A DNA stretch of 64,000 bases from Desulfomicrobium apsheronum (GTDB lineage Bacteria > Desulfobacterota > Desulfovibrionia > Desulfovibrionales > Desulfomicrobiaceae): assembly GCF_900114115.1 (NCBI RefSeq), contig NZ_FORX01000005.1:55890-119889 (forward strand). Direction: 5' to 3'. A program made the translations under genes and the position numbers. This document shows positions 17,344 to 25,969 of the stretch, one piece after another; the stretch's first letter is position 1; each line of letters begins with the position of its first letter. The notes under the pieces are model-generated. The model saw nothing but the letters and a program-made list of their open reading frames with translations, was not told the origin of the DNA and searched no databases.

Positions 17344-19155
17344 ATGCAGCAAATACGAACCTGCCGGCAAAATTCCTCGCGGTTTTGCCGGCAGCTTTTT
17401 TTCGACCGGGTGGTCAGGATTCTTTCCTGCGGGGCTGGATTCATCTCTCTTGGGACACTGGCAGCCATCTTCGTCTTCCTGCTGGTACTGGCCCTGCCCC
17501 TCTTTCTGGAAGGACAGTGGGGACAAATCCTGTCCCTGACCTGGCGCCCCTACCAGGGGCACTATGGCATCCTGCCCATGATCGCCGGCTCCCTGGCCTT
17601 GAGCATATCAGCCTTTACCGTGGCCTACCCGCTCGGCCTGGGCATCTGCGTCTTTGCCTGCGGACCAGGCCCACGCCCCCTGCGCCGGGCGGTCATCGCG
17701 GTGATCACCTTCATGACCGCCATCCCCACCGTAGTGTACGGTTTTGTCGCGGTCTTTCTGCTCGTGCCCATCCTGAGCGGCGCCCTGACAAGCAGGAGCG
17801 GGCCATCCCTGCTGGCGGCATGCCTGACCCTGGCCCTGCTTATCCTGCCGACCATCGTCCTCTTTCTTTACCAAACCATGCGCGAGACGGAAAAGCGGAC
17901 CCGCCTGACCAGCGCGAGCCTTGGCTTTTCTCCGCTCCAGGCCCTGCTCCTGGTTGTCCTGCCGGGCTCGGCCACGGGCCTGCGCACCGCGGCCATCATG
18001 GGTTATTGCAGGGCCTTGAGCGACACCCTCATTCCGCTCATGCTGGCCGGAAACGCACCGCAGTTGCCGACCTCCTTTTTCGATTCCATCCGCACCCTGA
18101 CCGCGCACATCGCCCTGGTCGTGGCCACGGACAACAGCTCGCCCGCGTTTCATTCCCTTTTTGCCTGCGGCCTGCTGCTCTTCGGCATGAGCCTTGCGGT
18201 GCAGTTCATGATTCGTAGACATGACGCGTCCACCAAGCCGCTGGGCGGGAAGTGGCTGGACCTCCTGTCCTTCCTGGCCGGGCACCGGCTTTGCCGGATG
18301 CTGATTCACGTCTGGTCGGGAACGGCCTCGGCCCTGATGCTCATTGCCATCGGCGGTCTGGTCGCCTTTTTGCTTAGACAAAGCCTGCCCGTCTTCAATG
18401 CGCGGCTTTTCTTCGGCGACGCACCGATCATGGCCGCAATCCTGGGACGTGCACCTGTCTGGGACGGCATCTTCGCCGCCTGCGCAGGGACGGTGGCGCT
18501 GGTCGCCCTGGCCTCGCTCATGGCCATCCCTGCCGGAATCGGCGCAGGCATTGCCCTGTCACAATATCTGCACGGCAGGCTCGCCCGCGCGCTCAGATTC
18601 TCGGCCAACACCCTGGCCGGAGTGCCGTCCATCGTGATGGGCCTGTTCGGCTTCTCGCTGATCATATTTCTGCGCCACACCGTAGCGCCCGAGGCCAACA
18701 CAAGCCTTCTGCTCTCCGCGTTCTGCCTGGCCCTGCTCATTCTGCCGTACATGATCAATGCCACGGCTCAAGCGCTGGAGACGCTGCCGGAGGAACTTCG
18801 TCTGCTGGGCCCGAGTCTCGGCATGACCAGCCTGCAGAGCCTGCGGCGCATCCTTCTTCCGGCCGCGAGCCGGGGAATGCTGGGCGGAATTGTGCTGTCC
18901 ATGGGCCGCGCCGCCGAGGACACCGCCGTCATCCTGCTGACCGGAGTCGTGGCTCAAGGCGGGCTGCCGCGCGGGCTGCTGGACAAATTCGAGGCCCTGC
19001 CCTTCACCATCTACTACCTAGCTGCCCAATACCAAAGCGCGGATGATCTGCACAAAGGTTTCGGCGCGGCCCTGACCTTGCTTGTCCTGACCGTGCTCCT
19101 TTATGGAGGCGCGCGAATACTGCGGGCGGGCATGGAGAATGAATGGAAAAACTGA
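17344..19155 (+). CDS. pstCA: Phosphate ABC transporter permease, fused PstC-PstA
   Basis: A 603-residue membrane protein with two complete permease halves in one chain. The PstC-like half is about 1-290, with the cytoplasmic EAA loop near TRLTSASLGFSPLQALLLVV. The PstA-like half is about 310-603, with an EAA loop near EELRLLGPSLGMTSLQSLRR and ISLSMGRAAEDTAVI-like membrane segments. Most bacteria make these as two proteins. No stop or frameshift separates the halves. The gene overlaps pstB by 13 bp, and the ribosome site is weak, so translation may be coupled to pstS. Confidence 0.9.
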   Translation: MQQIRTCRQNSSRFCRQLFFDRVVRILSCGAGFISLGTLAAIFVFLLVLALPLFLEGQWGQILSLTWRPYQGHYGILPMIAGSLALSISAFTVAYPLGLGICVFACGPGPRPLRRAVIAVITFMTAIPTVVYGFVAVFLLVPILSGALTSRSGPSLLAACLTLALLILPTIVLFLYQTMRETEKRTRLTSASLGFSPLQALLLVVLPGSATGLRTAAIMGYCRALSDTLIPLMLAGNAPQLPTSFFDSIRTLTAHIALVVATDNSSPAFHSLFACGLLLFGMSLAVQFMIRRHDASTKPLGGKWLDLLSFLAGHRLCRMLIHVWSGTASALMLIAIGGLVAFLLRQSLPVFNARLFFGDAPIMAAILGRAPVWDGIFAACAGTVALVALASLMAIPAGIGAGIALSQYLHGRLARALRFSANTLAGVPSIVMGLFGFSLIIFLRHTVAPEANTSLLLSAFCLALLILPYMINATAQALETLPEELRLLGPSLGMTSLQSLRRILLPAASRGMLGGIVLSMGRAAEDTAVILLTGVVAQGGLPRGLLDKFEALPFTIYYLAAQYQSADDLHKGFGAALTLLVLTVLLYGGARILRAGMENEWKN

Positions 19156-19910
19156 CGCCCCTCTTCACTTTGCGCGACGTAGGCGTGGCCCTGAACGGCA
19201 AGCAGATCCTGTCCGCCCTGGATCTTGAGATCATGAAAAACCGGGCCACATTTGTCATGGGCCGCTCCGGGGCGGGCAAGACGACCCTTTTGCGCGTCTT
19301 CAACCGCCTGAACGACTGTTTCCCCGGCTGCACCACCACCGGAGAGGTCCAGCTCCACCGCGACCACGGAGTCGTGCGCCCCTACTCGGGTGAAATTCCC
19401 CTGCCCGAACTGCGTCGATTGGTCGGCATGGTCTTCCAGCACCCCAACGTCCTGCCCATGAGCATCAGGAACAATATCGTCATGCCGCTGGCCACCGTAC
19501 ACGGAGTCAACCGCGCGGACGCCATGGACGCGGCCAGTCAGGCGCTCAAGGAGGCACAACTCTGGGACGAAGTGCGCGACCGCCTGGACACCGATGCCCG
19601 CACCCTCTCAGGCGGGCAGCAGCAACGGCTGTGCCTGGCCCGCACCCTGGCCATGAAGCCCAGTGTCCTGCTTCTGGACGAACCGACCTCATCCCTGGAC
19701 CACAAGGCCGCCAAGGGCATCGAGGAGCTGCTTGAAACCTTGAAGGGACGCTACACCCTGGTCGTGGTCTCGCACAGCCTGGATTTCGCGCTGCGACTGG
19801 CCGACGACATCATCGTGCTGCGCGAGGGCCAAACGTACCGCCATCTCCTGCCCCAGGCGATCAAGGGGGAAAGCGGAACAATTCTGGCGGAACTGGAAGC
19901 CATGTACTGA
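19143..19910 (+). CDS. pstB: Phosphate ABC transporter ATP-binding protein
   Basis: A 255-residue ATPase that powers phosphate uptake. Walker A is GRSGAGKTTLLR (about residue 40), followed by a Q-loop VGMVFQHPNVLPMS. The signature is LSGGQQQRLCLART (about 156), Walker B is SVLLLDEPTSSLD, and a switch His lies in VVVSHSLDFALR. It overlaps the permease gene by 13 bp and ends the operon at a hairpin. No phoU follows, unlike many pst operons. Confidence 0.93.
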   Translation: MEKLTPLFTLRDVGVALNGKQILSALDLEIMKNRATFVMGRSGAGKTTLLRVFNRLNDCFPGCTTTGEVQLHRDHGVVRPYSGEIPLPELRRLVGMVFQHPNVLPMSIRNNIVMPLATVHGVNRADAMDAASQALKEAQLWDEVRDRLDTDARTLSGGQQQRLCLARTLAMKPSVLLLDEPTSSLDHKAAKGIEELLETLKGRYTLVVVSHSLDFALRLADDIIVLREGQTYRHLLPQAIKGESGTILAELEAMY

Positions 19911-19922
19911 TTCCACAAAAAA

Positions 19923-19956
19923 AATGACGCCTGTCACACATTCGACAAGCGTCATT
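19923..19956 (+). terminator. Hairpin terminator candidate after pstB
   Basis: AATGACGC-C-TGTC pairs with GACA-A-GCGTCATT around an 8-base loop, a 12-pair stem with one internal mismatch. TTCTTC follows on the plus strand and AAAAAAAA precedes it, giving a U-tract for the convergent peroxiredoxin transcript. It lies between convergent genes and may act in both directions. Confidence 0.72.
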
Positions 19957-19993
19957 CTTCATGCATGCAAAGTTGTCATCGAAAAAATGAAAA

Positions 19994-20650
19994 CTATTTC
20001 TCCAATGCCTTGTGGCAAAACCACCAGTCATAGCATTCATTTTCCTTGAGTCGTTTAGCCGCGTCTTTTTCATTAGTGGCAGGAGGTATGATAACGCGAT
20101 CGCCGATGAGTTCATTATGTGGCCATCCAGCTGCTATCGCGCCCTGCTTGTCAGATATTTGCAGAGCTTTCACGACGCGGACAATCTCATCCATGTTCCG
20201 CCCTATTTCTTGCGGATAGTACATGATCAAGCGGACCTTTCCTTCCGGATCAACAATAAATACGGCCCGTACAGTATTGCTACCCTTGCCGGGATGCAGC
20301 ATGCCGAGCTTCATGGCCACGACGTCATTGGCCGCTACAATTGGAAATTTAATCTCCACGTTCAATTCGGATTTAATCCACTGGACCCATTTGATGTGGG
20401 AAAAGACTTGATCGACCGACATCCCGACAAGCTTGCAGTCAAGAGCTTCAAATTCCTCGAACCTCTTCTGAAAGGCAACAAACTCAGTCGTGCAAACAGG
20501 TGTGAAATCAGCGGGATGACTGAAAAACACAAACCATTTGCCTTTCAGGTCCTCGGGCAGTTTCATTGGGCCATGCGTTGTTTGAACCCTCAATTCAGGA
20601 AACGGATCACCCAACAACGGCAGGCCTGATTTTGATTCTTCCATCGCCAT
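19994..20650 (-). CDS. Peroxiredoxin, Prx6-type with C-terminal Cys pair
   Basis: A 218-residue thiol peroxidase reducing H2O2 and organic peroxides. The catalytic motif is [12 protein letters not shown] with peroxidatic Cys53. The long C-terminal arm is typical of the Prx6/archaeal group. Near the end are Cys206 and Cys212 (CYDWWFC), the same spacing as the Cys207/Cys213 pair of Aeropyrum Prx, so a disulfide relay is possible rather than a strict 1-Cys mechanism. The ATG at 20650 follows AAGGAGA; the frame extends to 20680 without a better start. Confidence 0.93.
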   Translation of the reverse strand: MAMEESKSGLPLLGDPFPELRVQTTHGPMKLPEDLKGKWFVFFSHPADFTPVCTTEFVAFQKRFEEFEALDCKLVGMSVDQVFSHIKWVQWIKSELNVEIKFPIVAANDVVAMKLGMLHPGKGSNTVRAVFIVDPEGKVRLIMYYPQEIGRNMDEIVRVVKALQISDKQGAIAAGWPHNELIGDRVIIPPATNEKDAAKRLKENECYDWWFCHKALEK

Positions 20651-21031
20651 GTCTCCTTTTATACCGTCTGTTGAAAGCAATGCGTCCTCAAGACGACGGT
20701 CTTGTCTGCAAGGACTGAAACAACTGTCTCAACGGGTTTACCTGACAATAATAGTTAGAGCTATACATTCTCATTATCAAAACAAACAAATTGATTTTGA
20801 AAATTCTCCAAGACATCTTGAATCAGAATGATGGATACATGACCAGCGAATTTCAAAAGAGATTGTCGAAGGTGACAGGGTGCAAACAATTCTGCGTACC
20901 GTTCAAATATTGCCGCGAAAAAACAATTCGCATCAATATTTTCGATCATTGGTCGAGGAATCCATCCACTATCCCGATTTGCATCCACCTCGCCTTTCCA
21001 GCACATAAGAAAAAATTATTCTCCGGAGGTA
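20651..21031. other. Divergent intergenic region, peroxiredoxin / double-cubane gene
   Basis: About 380 bp, more AT-rich than the flanking genes. It contains the promoters of two divergent units. GGAGG at 21023-21027 is the ribosome site of the plus-strand gene. No operator or RNA element stands out, and the short frames present have no coding character. Confidence 0.55.
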
Positions 21032-22312
21032 ATGATGACGCAGGAAGCTTATCGTGAAATGTGGGAAAATCTGAATCTGGATATCGCGGCCCATGACGGA
21101 CTTCTGGGTGTGCTCGGAAAATTTTACGGCGACATCTACATGAGCCAGCAGGGTCGTCTCAAAGGGATGGAATATCTCGACTTCGTGCTGTCGGAAGTGC
21201 ACGGCCTGCGCATCAAGGAATTGCAGGACGCCAAGGCCCAGGGACGCAAGATCATCGGCACGTTCTGCGTCTTCGTCCCAGAGGAACTGGCCCTGGCCGT
21301 GGATGCCGTGCAGGTAGGCCTGTGTGCCGGAGCCGACGCGGGCAAGGAAGCGGCCGAAACCCTGGTGCCACGCAACACCTGCGCGCTGATCAAATCCTTC
21401 ATCGGGTTCAAGCTGGCCAGGCTGTGTCCCTACACAGAATCCTGCGACCTCATCGTCGGTGAGACCACCTGCGACGGCAAGAAGAAGGCCTATGAGGCCT
21501 TCGCCGAACACGCGCCCATGTACGTCATGGAGGTGCCCCAGACCAAGACGGAGTCGGCCCGCGCCCTGTGGAAGGCCGAAGTCCTGCGCTACATGGCCAG
21601 GCTCGAGGAACTGACCGGCAGAAAAGTCACCACCGAAAAGCTCGCCGAGGCCATCAAAACAGTCAACGCCCGCCGCCGCGCCCTGCAGCGTCTGAACAGG
21701 CTGCGCGCCGCCGTGCCCGCGCCCATCTCCGGCCGGGATGTGCTGCTCATCAACCAGGTCAGCTTCTACGATGATCCGATCCGCTTCACCGCATCCATCA
21801 ACACCCTGTGCGACCAGCTTGAAGAACGGATTACGGCCGGCGAAGGCGTGGCACCCAAAGACGCTCCCCGGGTCATGCTCTCGGGCTGTCCCATGGCCGT
21901 GCCCAACTGGAAGCTGCCCTACGTCATCGAGAGTTCCGGGGCCGTCATCGTCGGCGAGGAATCGTGCATCGGCACCCGCAACACCCGCGATCTGACGGAC
22001 GAGTCCGCCCAGACCCTCGAAGAAATGATCGACGCGCTGTGTGAGCGTTACATGAAGATCGACTGTGCCTGCTTCACGCCCAACGCCGAACGCCTGGACA
22101 ACGTCGAGACCATGGCCAAGGACCTCAAGGTTGACGGCGTCATCCAGTACGCCCTCATGTTCTGCCAGCCGTACGCCCACGAAGGCATCAAGGTGGAAAA
22201 GCGGCTCACCGCCGGCGGCGTCCCAAGCATGTCTCTGGAGACGGACTACTCCATGGAAGACATCGAGCAGCTCAAGACCCGCGTCGAAGCCTTTCTGGAA
22301 ACCGTCAAATGA
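21032..22312 (+). CDS. 2-hydroxyacyl-CoA dehydratase-family / double-cubane cluster protein (copy 1)
   Basis: A 426-residue member of the HgdB/YjiM superfamily, which uses ATP-primed iron-sulfur clusters for very low-potential reductions. Cysteines match the double-cubane group: Cys117 (RNTCALIKS), Cys132 (RLCPYTESC), Cys147 (GETTCDGKKKAYE), LSGCPMAVP, EESCIG, IDCACFTPN and MFCQPYAHE. An N-terminal extension of about 45 residues precedes the family core. The activator gene overlaps by 4 bp (ATGA), the same pairing as yjiM-yjiL. Absence of a second dehydratase subunit favours a homodimeric double-cubane reductase; the substrate is unknown. Confidence 0.86.
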   Translation: MMTQEAYREMWENLNLDIAAHDGLLGVLGKFYGDIYMSQQGRLKGMEYLDFVLSEVHGLRIKELQDAKAQGRKIIGTFCVFVPEELALAVDAVQVGLCAGADAGKEAAETLVPRNTCALIKSFIGFKLARLCPYTESCDLIVGETTCDGKKKAYEAFAEHAPMYVMEVPQTKTESARALWKAEVLRYMARLEELTGRKVTTEKLAEAIKTVNARRRALQRLNRLRAAVPAPISGRDVLLINQVSFYDDPIRFTASINTLCDQLEERITAGEGVAPKDAPRVMLSGCPMAVPNWKLPYVIESSGAVIVGEESCIGTRNTRDLTDESAQTLEEMIDALCERYMKIDCACFTPNAERLDNVETMAKDLKVDGVIQYALMFCQPYAHEGIKVEKRLTAGGVPSMSLETDYSMEDIEQLKTRVEAFLETVK

Positions 22313-23085
22313 CGGTTCTGGGCATCGACATCGGCTCCCGCTCCATTGAAGTGGTGGCCATGGATCAGGGCAAGGTGGTGGAAAAGCGGCAGGCTCCCAC
22401 CACCTTCAACCCGGTGGCGCAGCTTCTGGCGCTCCTTGATGGCCTGGATGCCGGACTGGCGGTGGCCACGGGGTACGGGCGAAAACTGGTGCAGGACCTG
22501 GATCTTGGCTTCCCCGTGGAAACCATCACCGAAATAAAGGCCCACGGTCTTGGCGCGCACCATCTTTTCCCGGCGGGCCGGACCGTGCTCGACATCGGCG
22601 GACAGGACACCAAGGCCCTGTCCCTCTTGCCCAGCGGCCGGGTCGGAAAGTTCGAAATGAACGATCGTTGCGCGGCTGGCACGGGGAAATTCCTGGAGTA
22701 CACGGCCCAGATCTTCCAGATCCCGGTCCGGGATTTCGGGGCATACGCCCTTGGCGGCGACAAACCGCCCATCATCAACTCCATGTGCACGGTCTTCGCC
22801 GAGACCGAGGCCACATCTCTCATGGCCCAGGGCGTGCGCCCCGAGAACATCGCGCTCGGCCTGCACCTCTCCATCGCCCGGCGCACGGCGAACATGCTCA
22901 GCCGCGTGGGCCTCGTCCTGCCGCTGATCTTTGTCGGCGGCGTAGCCCACAACCCGTGCATGCGCCAGTTGCTCTCCGAGCAGACGGGTGCCGTCATCGG
23001 CGAAACCCTGTTCATCCCGGAGGAACCGGACATGACAGGAGCCCTGGGCGCTGCGCTGTGGGCCGAAAGCCTTGGGGCAAGCTGA
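22309..23085 (+). CDS. BadF/HgdC-type ATP-dependent activator of double-cubane protein
   Basis: A 258-residue ASKHA-fold ATPase that injects a high-energy electron into its partner. It has the phosphate loops GIDIGSRSIEVV and TVLDIGGQDTKAL, Cys121 in NDRCAAGTGKF and Cys160 in INSMCTVFAETEA. The 39-residue spacing equals that of the two cysteines in Acidaminococcus HgdC, whose dimer shares one [4Fe-4S]. It overlaps the copy 1 gene by 4 bp. It is the only such activator in the window, so it may also serve the second homologue at 25970-27139 (inference). Confidence 0.92.
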   Translation: MTVLGIDIGSRSIEVVAMDQGKVVEKRQAPTTFNPVAQLLALLDGLDAGLAVATGYGRKLVQDLDLGFPVETITEIKAHGLGAHHLFPAGRTVLDIGGQDTKALSLLPSGRVGKFEMNDRCAAGTGKFLEYTAQIFQIPVRDFGAYALGGDKPPIINSMCTVFAETEATSLMAQGVRPENIALGLHLSIARRTANMLSRVGLVLPLIFVGGVAHNPCMRQLLSEQTGAVIGETLFIPEEPDMTGALGAALWAESLGAS

Positions 23086-23118
23086 GAAAGGGAACACAAA
23101 CCACGAATGCACGAACAG

Positions 23119-23141
23119 TCGGGGCCGGATAACGGCCCCGA
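23119..23141. terminator. Hairpin terminator between convergent units
   Basis: TCGGGGCCG-GATAA-CGGCCCCGA is a perfect nine-pair GC-rich stem with a five-base loop, followed by TTGTCTT. It lies between the activator gene (plus) and the ABC ATPase gene (minus) and probably ends both transcripts. The U-tract is weak on each side. Confidence 0.68.
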
Positions 23142-23153
23142 TTGTCTTGCGCT

Positions 23154-23927
23154 TCAGAATTCTCCCGCCGCGACCACTTCCTCTTCCAGCATATCAAGTA
23201 TTCGTGCCGTCAGACGGGCGTATTCAGGATTGCTCCGGTCCCGTGGATGTCCAAGCCCGACATCGATCACTTCGCGAATCCTGCCCGGCCGGGAAGTCAT
23301 GACCACGATGCGGTCGGCCAGATACACGGCCTCGTCAACGCTGTGAGTGACCAGAATCACGGTCTTTCTCGTCTCCCGCCAGATGCGGAGCAGCTCTTTT
23401 TGCATAAGGATGCGCGTATGGGCATCAAGGGCGCCAAAGGGTTCGTCCATGAGCAGGACCTGCGGGTCCGTGGCCAGGGCCCGCGCAATGGCCACCCTCT
23501 GCCGCATGCCCCCGGACAGTTCGTACGGAAAAGCCTCGGCAAATCGGGTCATGCCGACCAGGCCGAGATAATGCATGGCAAGCTCGATCCGCGCCGCCTT
23601 TTTTTCCTCCAAGAATTCAAGTCCCAGGCAGACATTGTCGCGCACGGTGCGCCAGGGCAAAACCGAATATTCCTGAAAAACCATGCCCACGTCCCGGTGC
23701 GGACGATCAAGGGGACGATCGTTGTAGGTGGTCTGTCCGCCGTCGGCCCGCTCCAAGCCTGAAATGATCCGCAGCAATGTGGATTTGCCGCATCCCGACG
23801 GCCCGACAATGCACACGAACTCACCCCGGCCAATCCCGAGGCTGGCCTTTTCCAGCGCGGCGACAGCCAGGCCGCGTTCAGTGACGAAGGATTTACTTAC
23901 TTCGTCGATATGTACGATATGGTTCAT
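23154..23927 (-). CDS. ABC importer ATP-binding protein (nitrate/sulfonate/taurine type)
   Basis: A 257-residue ATPase of the SsuB/TauB/NrtD class. Walker A is GPSGCGKSTLLR, the Q-loop GMVFQEYSVLPWR, the signature LSGGMRQRVAIARAL, Walker B VLLMDEPFGALD and the switch VTHSVDEAVYLADR. The ATG at 23927 has GAGGT at good spacing; a TTG at 23930 is less likely. It is the last gene of a four-gene minus-strand operon: double-cubane homologue, binding protein, permease, ATPase. Confidence 0.93.
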   Translation of the reverse strand: MNHIVHIDEVSKSFVTERGLAVAALEKASLGIGRGEFVCIVGPSGCGKSTLLRIISGLERADGGQTTYNDRPLDRPHRDVGMVFQEYSVLPWRTVRDNVCLGLEFLEEKKAARIELAMHYLGLVGMTRFAEAFPYELSGGMRQRVAIARALATDPQVLLMDEPFGALDAHTRILMQKELLRIWRETRKTVILVTHSVDEAVYLADRIVVMTSRPGRIREVIDVGLGHPRDRSNPEYARLTARILDMLEEEVVAAGEF

Positions 23928-23930
23928 CAA

Positions 23931-24764
23931 TTACCTCGCGAGCCGCTGCCACGAAAAGCACCGGCGTTCGATCCGACGGAACAGCCAGTCCATGAGCGCC
24001 CCGGTCAGGCCGATGCTGAACATCCCGGCGACGACGATATCCGTCGATGCCATGGTGTAGGCATGGGTGATCAGATACCCGACTCCCGAGATGCTCCCCG
24101 GGAGCATCTCGGCCGAAACCAGACACATCCATGCCACGCCAAGACCGATACGCATGCCGTTGACCATGGACGGCAGGGCCGCCGGGAGCAGAATCTTGCG
24201 AAAAATATCAAACTCTCCGGCACCGAGCACGCGGGCGGTGTCGATGAAAACGCGGTTGACGTTGCGCACGCCGTGGATGCTGCTGGTCAGCACCGGGTAG
24301 AAGGCTCCGATGAAGATGATGAATATCATCGAATACTTGAAATTGTTGAGATAAACAAACCACGGCCCCCGATCCACCCCGAAGAGATCGGCGAAGCTCG
24401 CGATTCCGAACCAGGCCATGACCAGGGGCACCCAGGCCAGAGGCGGAATGGGACGAAAAAGATTCAGGAAATCTCCGAACATGGTGTGCACCGAGACGTA
24501 GTATCCCATGGCGATACCGAGCGGAATCGCGACCAGAACGGCCACGATATAGCCGAGCAGCACCCGGAACAGGCTGACCACTATATTGGTGATCAGGGAG
24601 CCCATGCTCAGCAGGTCTTCGTTCGGATGAAAAAGCAACTCGGCGACTTCTCCCACCGTGGGCAGGATGACCTTGTTTCCGATCATGAGTGCAGCCCACG
24701 ACCAGAGGGCAAGAAAGGCGAGAACAGTTGCAAGCGAAAGAACGCGATGAAAAGAGCTGTGCAT
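23931..24764 (-). CDS. ABC importer permease (SsuC/TauC type)
   Basis: A 277-residue BPD_transp_1 permease with six hydrophobic helices. The EAA loop reads DTARVLGAGEFDIFRKILLPAALP-like near residue 190 (ARVLGAGEFDIFRKILLPAA). The preceding helices include PIPPLAWVPLVMAWFGI, a common motif in taurine/nitrate permeases. I take the ATG at 24764; a TTG two codons earlier is possible. Only 3 bases separate its stop from the ATPase ATG. Confidence 0.9.
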   Translation of the reverse strand: MHSSFHRVLSLATVLAFLALWSWAALMIGNKVILPTVGEVAELLFHPNEDLLSMGSLITNIVVSLFRVLLGYIVAVLVAIPLGIAMGYYVSVHTMFGDFLNLFRPIPPLAWVPLVMAWFGIASFADLFGVDRGPWFVYLNNFKYSMIFIIFIGAFYPVLTSSIHGVRNVNRVFIDTARVLGAGEFDIFRKILLPAALPSMVNGMRIGLGVAWMCLVSAEMLPGSISGVGYLITHAYTMASTDIVVAGMFSIGLTGALMDWLFRRIERRCFSWQRLAR

Positions 24765-24819
24765 TGTCAAATTCCGGGGCAGCCGCCGATTCCCGTGCGA
24801 CGGGAGTCGGCAGCCGATG

Positions 24820-25944
24820 TTAGTTTTTGCTCAGGAAGCTGAAATCAAAGAGCTTGTCTTTGACTTCAGCGAGGCTCTTGCCTTTGAGTTCGCCTCGGAA
24901 CTTGTTCATCGAGTTCAGGATATCAAGATAGGTGCCCTGGCCGAGCATCCAGTTTTCCGAGGGCTCGGTCGTGTAGATGATGGTGGATTTCTGCACCGCT
25001 TCAGCCGGGGAACCCGTCCAGCCGGCGAGAATCCCACCTTCCTCGGGCTTGTGCTCGTTGCACCAGTGACCGGATTTGGTCAAAAGCTCGACCGTCTTGC
25101 GCAGAACCTCGGGATGTTCGGCGATGACCGCATCCCGGGCCGCCATGACGCAGCAGGGGAAATTGTGCCAGGCTCCGGCCGGAGGAAGGTCGCGCAGATC
25201 AAGGGCGATGTGGCCGACCTTCTTGAGCTCCGAGACCTCGGGGTGCGGCGCGGGTCCGACCCAGGCATCGACCTGGCCGCTGGTCAGCGCGGGAATGAAA
25301 TTGGAGGTGGATTTCAAATCGACCAGCAGGACATCGGCGTCCTGCGCGGTTGCGTCCTGAGTGACCTTGAGACCGGCCTTCTGCAAGGCGCCTTCAATGA
25401 TGATGCGCGGAGCGCTGGTGGGAGAATGGTAGCCGATCTTCACGGGTTGCTCGGAAGCGCGGATGTATTCAGCGACCTGATCCCAGCCCTTGAGCGTACT
25501 CTGGGGCGGAAACACGAGCCCCATCCCGTCGACATGCGTCGGGCAGAGCATCTTCATGGGCGTGCCCTGGTCTATCCCGGCCATGATGGCCGTACCCGAG
25601 GCAAGGGCGATGTCCATGTTCCCCTGGGCAAACATGGTTGTCGTTTCGGAGCCGCTCTTGTTCACGATGATGTTGAAAAGAGCCAGGGGCTTGTCGCCGT
25701 CCATGAGCTCATACTTCAGCTTGTCCACCACGGGACGCAGGTGGACCCCGAACTCCTTGAATTCCTCGTTTTGTGCCATGGCCACGATGAAGGGGCTATG
25801 GTGCGTGGTGAAGATGTAGCCCACGTTCAGAACGGGAAGCTTTTCTTCGGCCATGGACGGCCCCGCGGACAGGATTGCCGCCAGGACCAGGAACAGGCCA
25901 AAAATGCGTTTGAACCGCAACACCGACAAAGACATGCGTGTCAT
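24820..25944 (-). CDS. ABC importer periplasmic binding protein (NMT1/SsuA-like)
   Basis: A 374-residue exported binding protein; the signal peptide ends near LSAGPSMAEE. The fold is the two-lobe NMT1/taurine/nitrate type: LNVGYIFTTHHSPFIVA at the first strand, GNMDIALASGTAIMAGIDQG, KIGYHSPTSAPRIIIEGAL and DAWVGPAPHPEV. The binding pocket cannot be read for substrate. A good ribosome site (GAGGAGAGG) precedes the ATG. It follows the second double-cubane homologue by 25 bp, so the imported compound may be the substrate of that enzyme (inference). Confidence 0.9.
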   Translation of the reverse strand: MTRMSLSVLRFKRIFGLFLVLAAILSAGPSMAEEKLPVLNVGYIFTTHHSPFIVAMAQNEEFKEFGVHLRPVVDKLKYELMDGDKPLALFNIIVNKSGSETTTMFAQGNMDIALASGTAIMAGIDQGTPMKMLCPTHVDGMGLVFPPQSTLKGWDQVAEYIRASEQPVKIGYHSPTSAPRIIIEGALQKAGLKVTQDATAQDADVLLVDLKSTSNFIPALTSGQVDAWVGPAPHPEVSELKKVGHIALDLRDLPPAGAWHNFPCCVMAARDAVIAEHPEVLRKTVELLTKSGHWCNEHKPEEGGILAGWTGSPAEAVQKSTIIYTTEPSENWMLGQGTYLDILNSMNKFRGELKGKSLAEVKDKLFDFSFLSKN

Positions 25945-25969
25945 GAACCTCTCCTCTCATTACTGTTGG

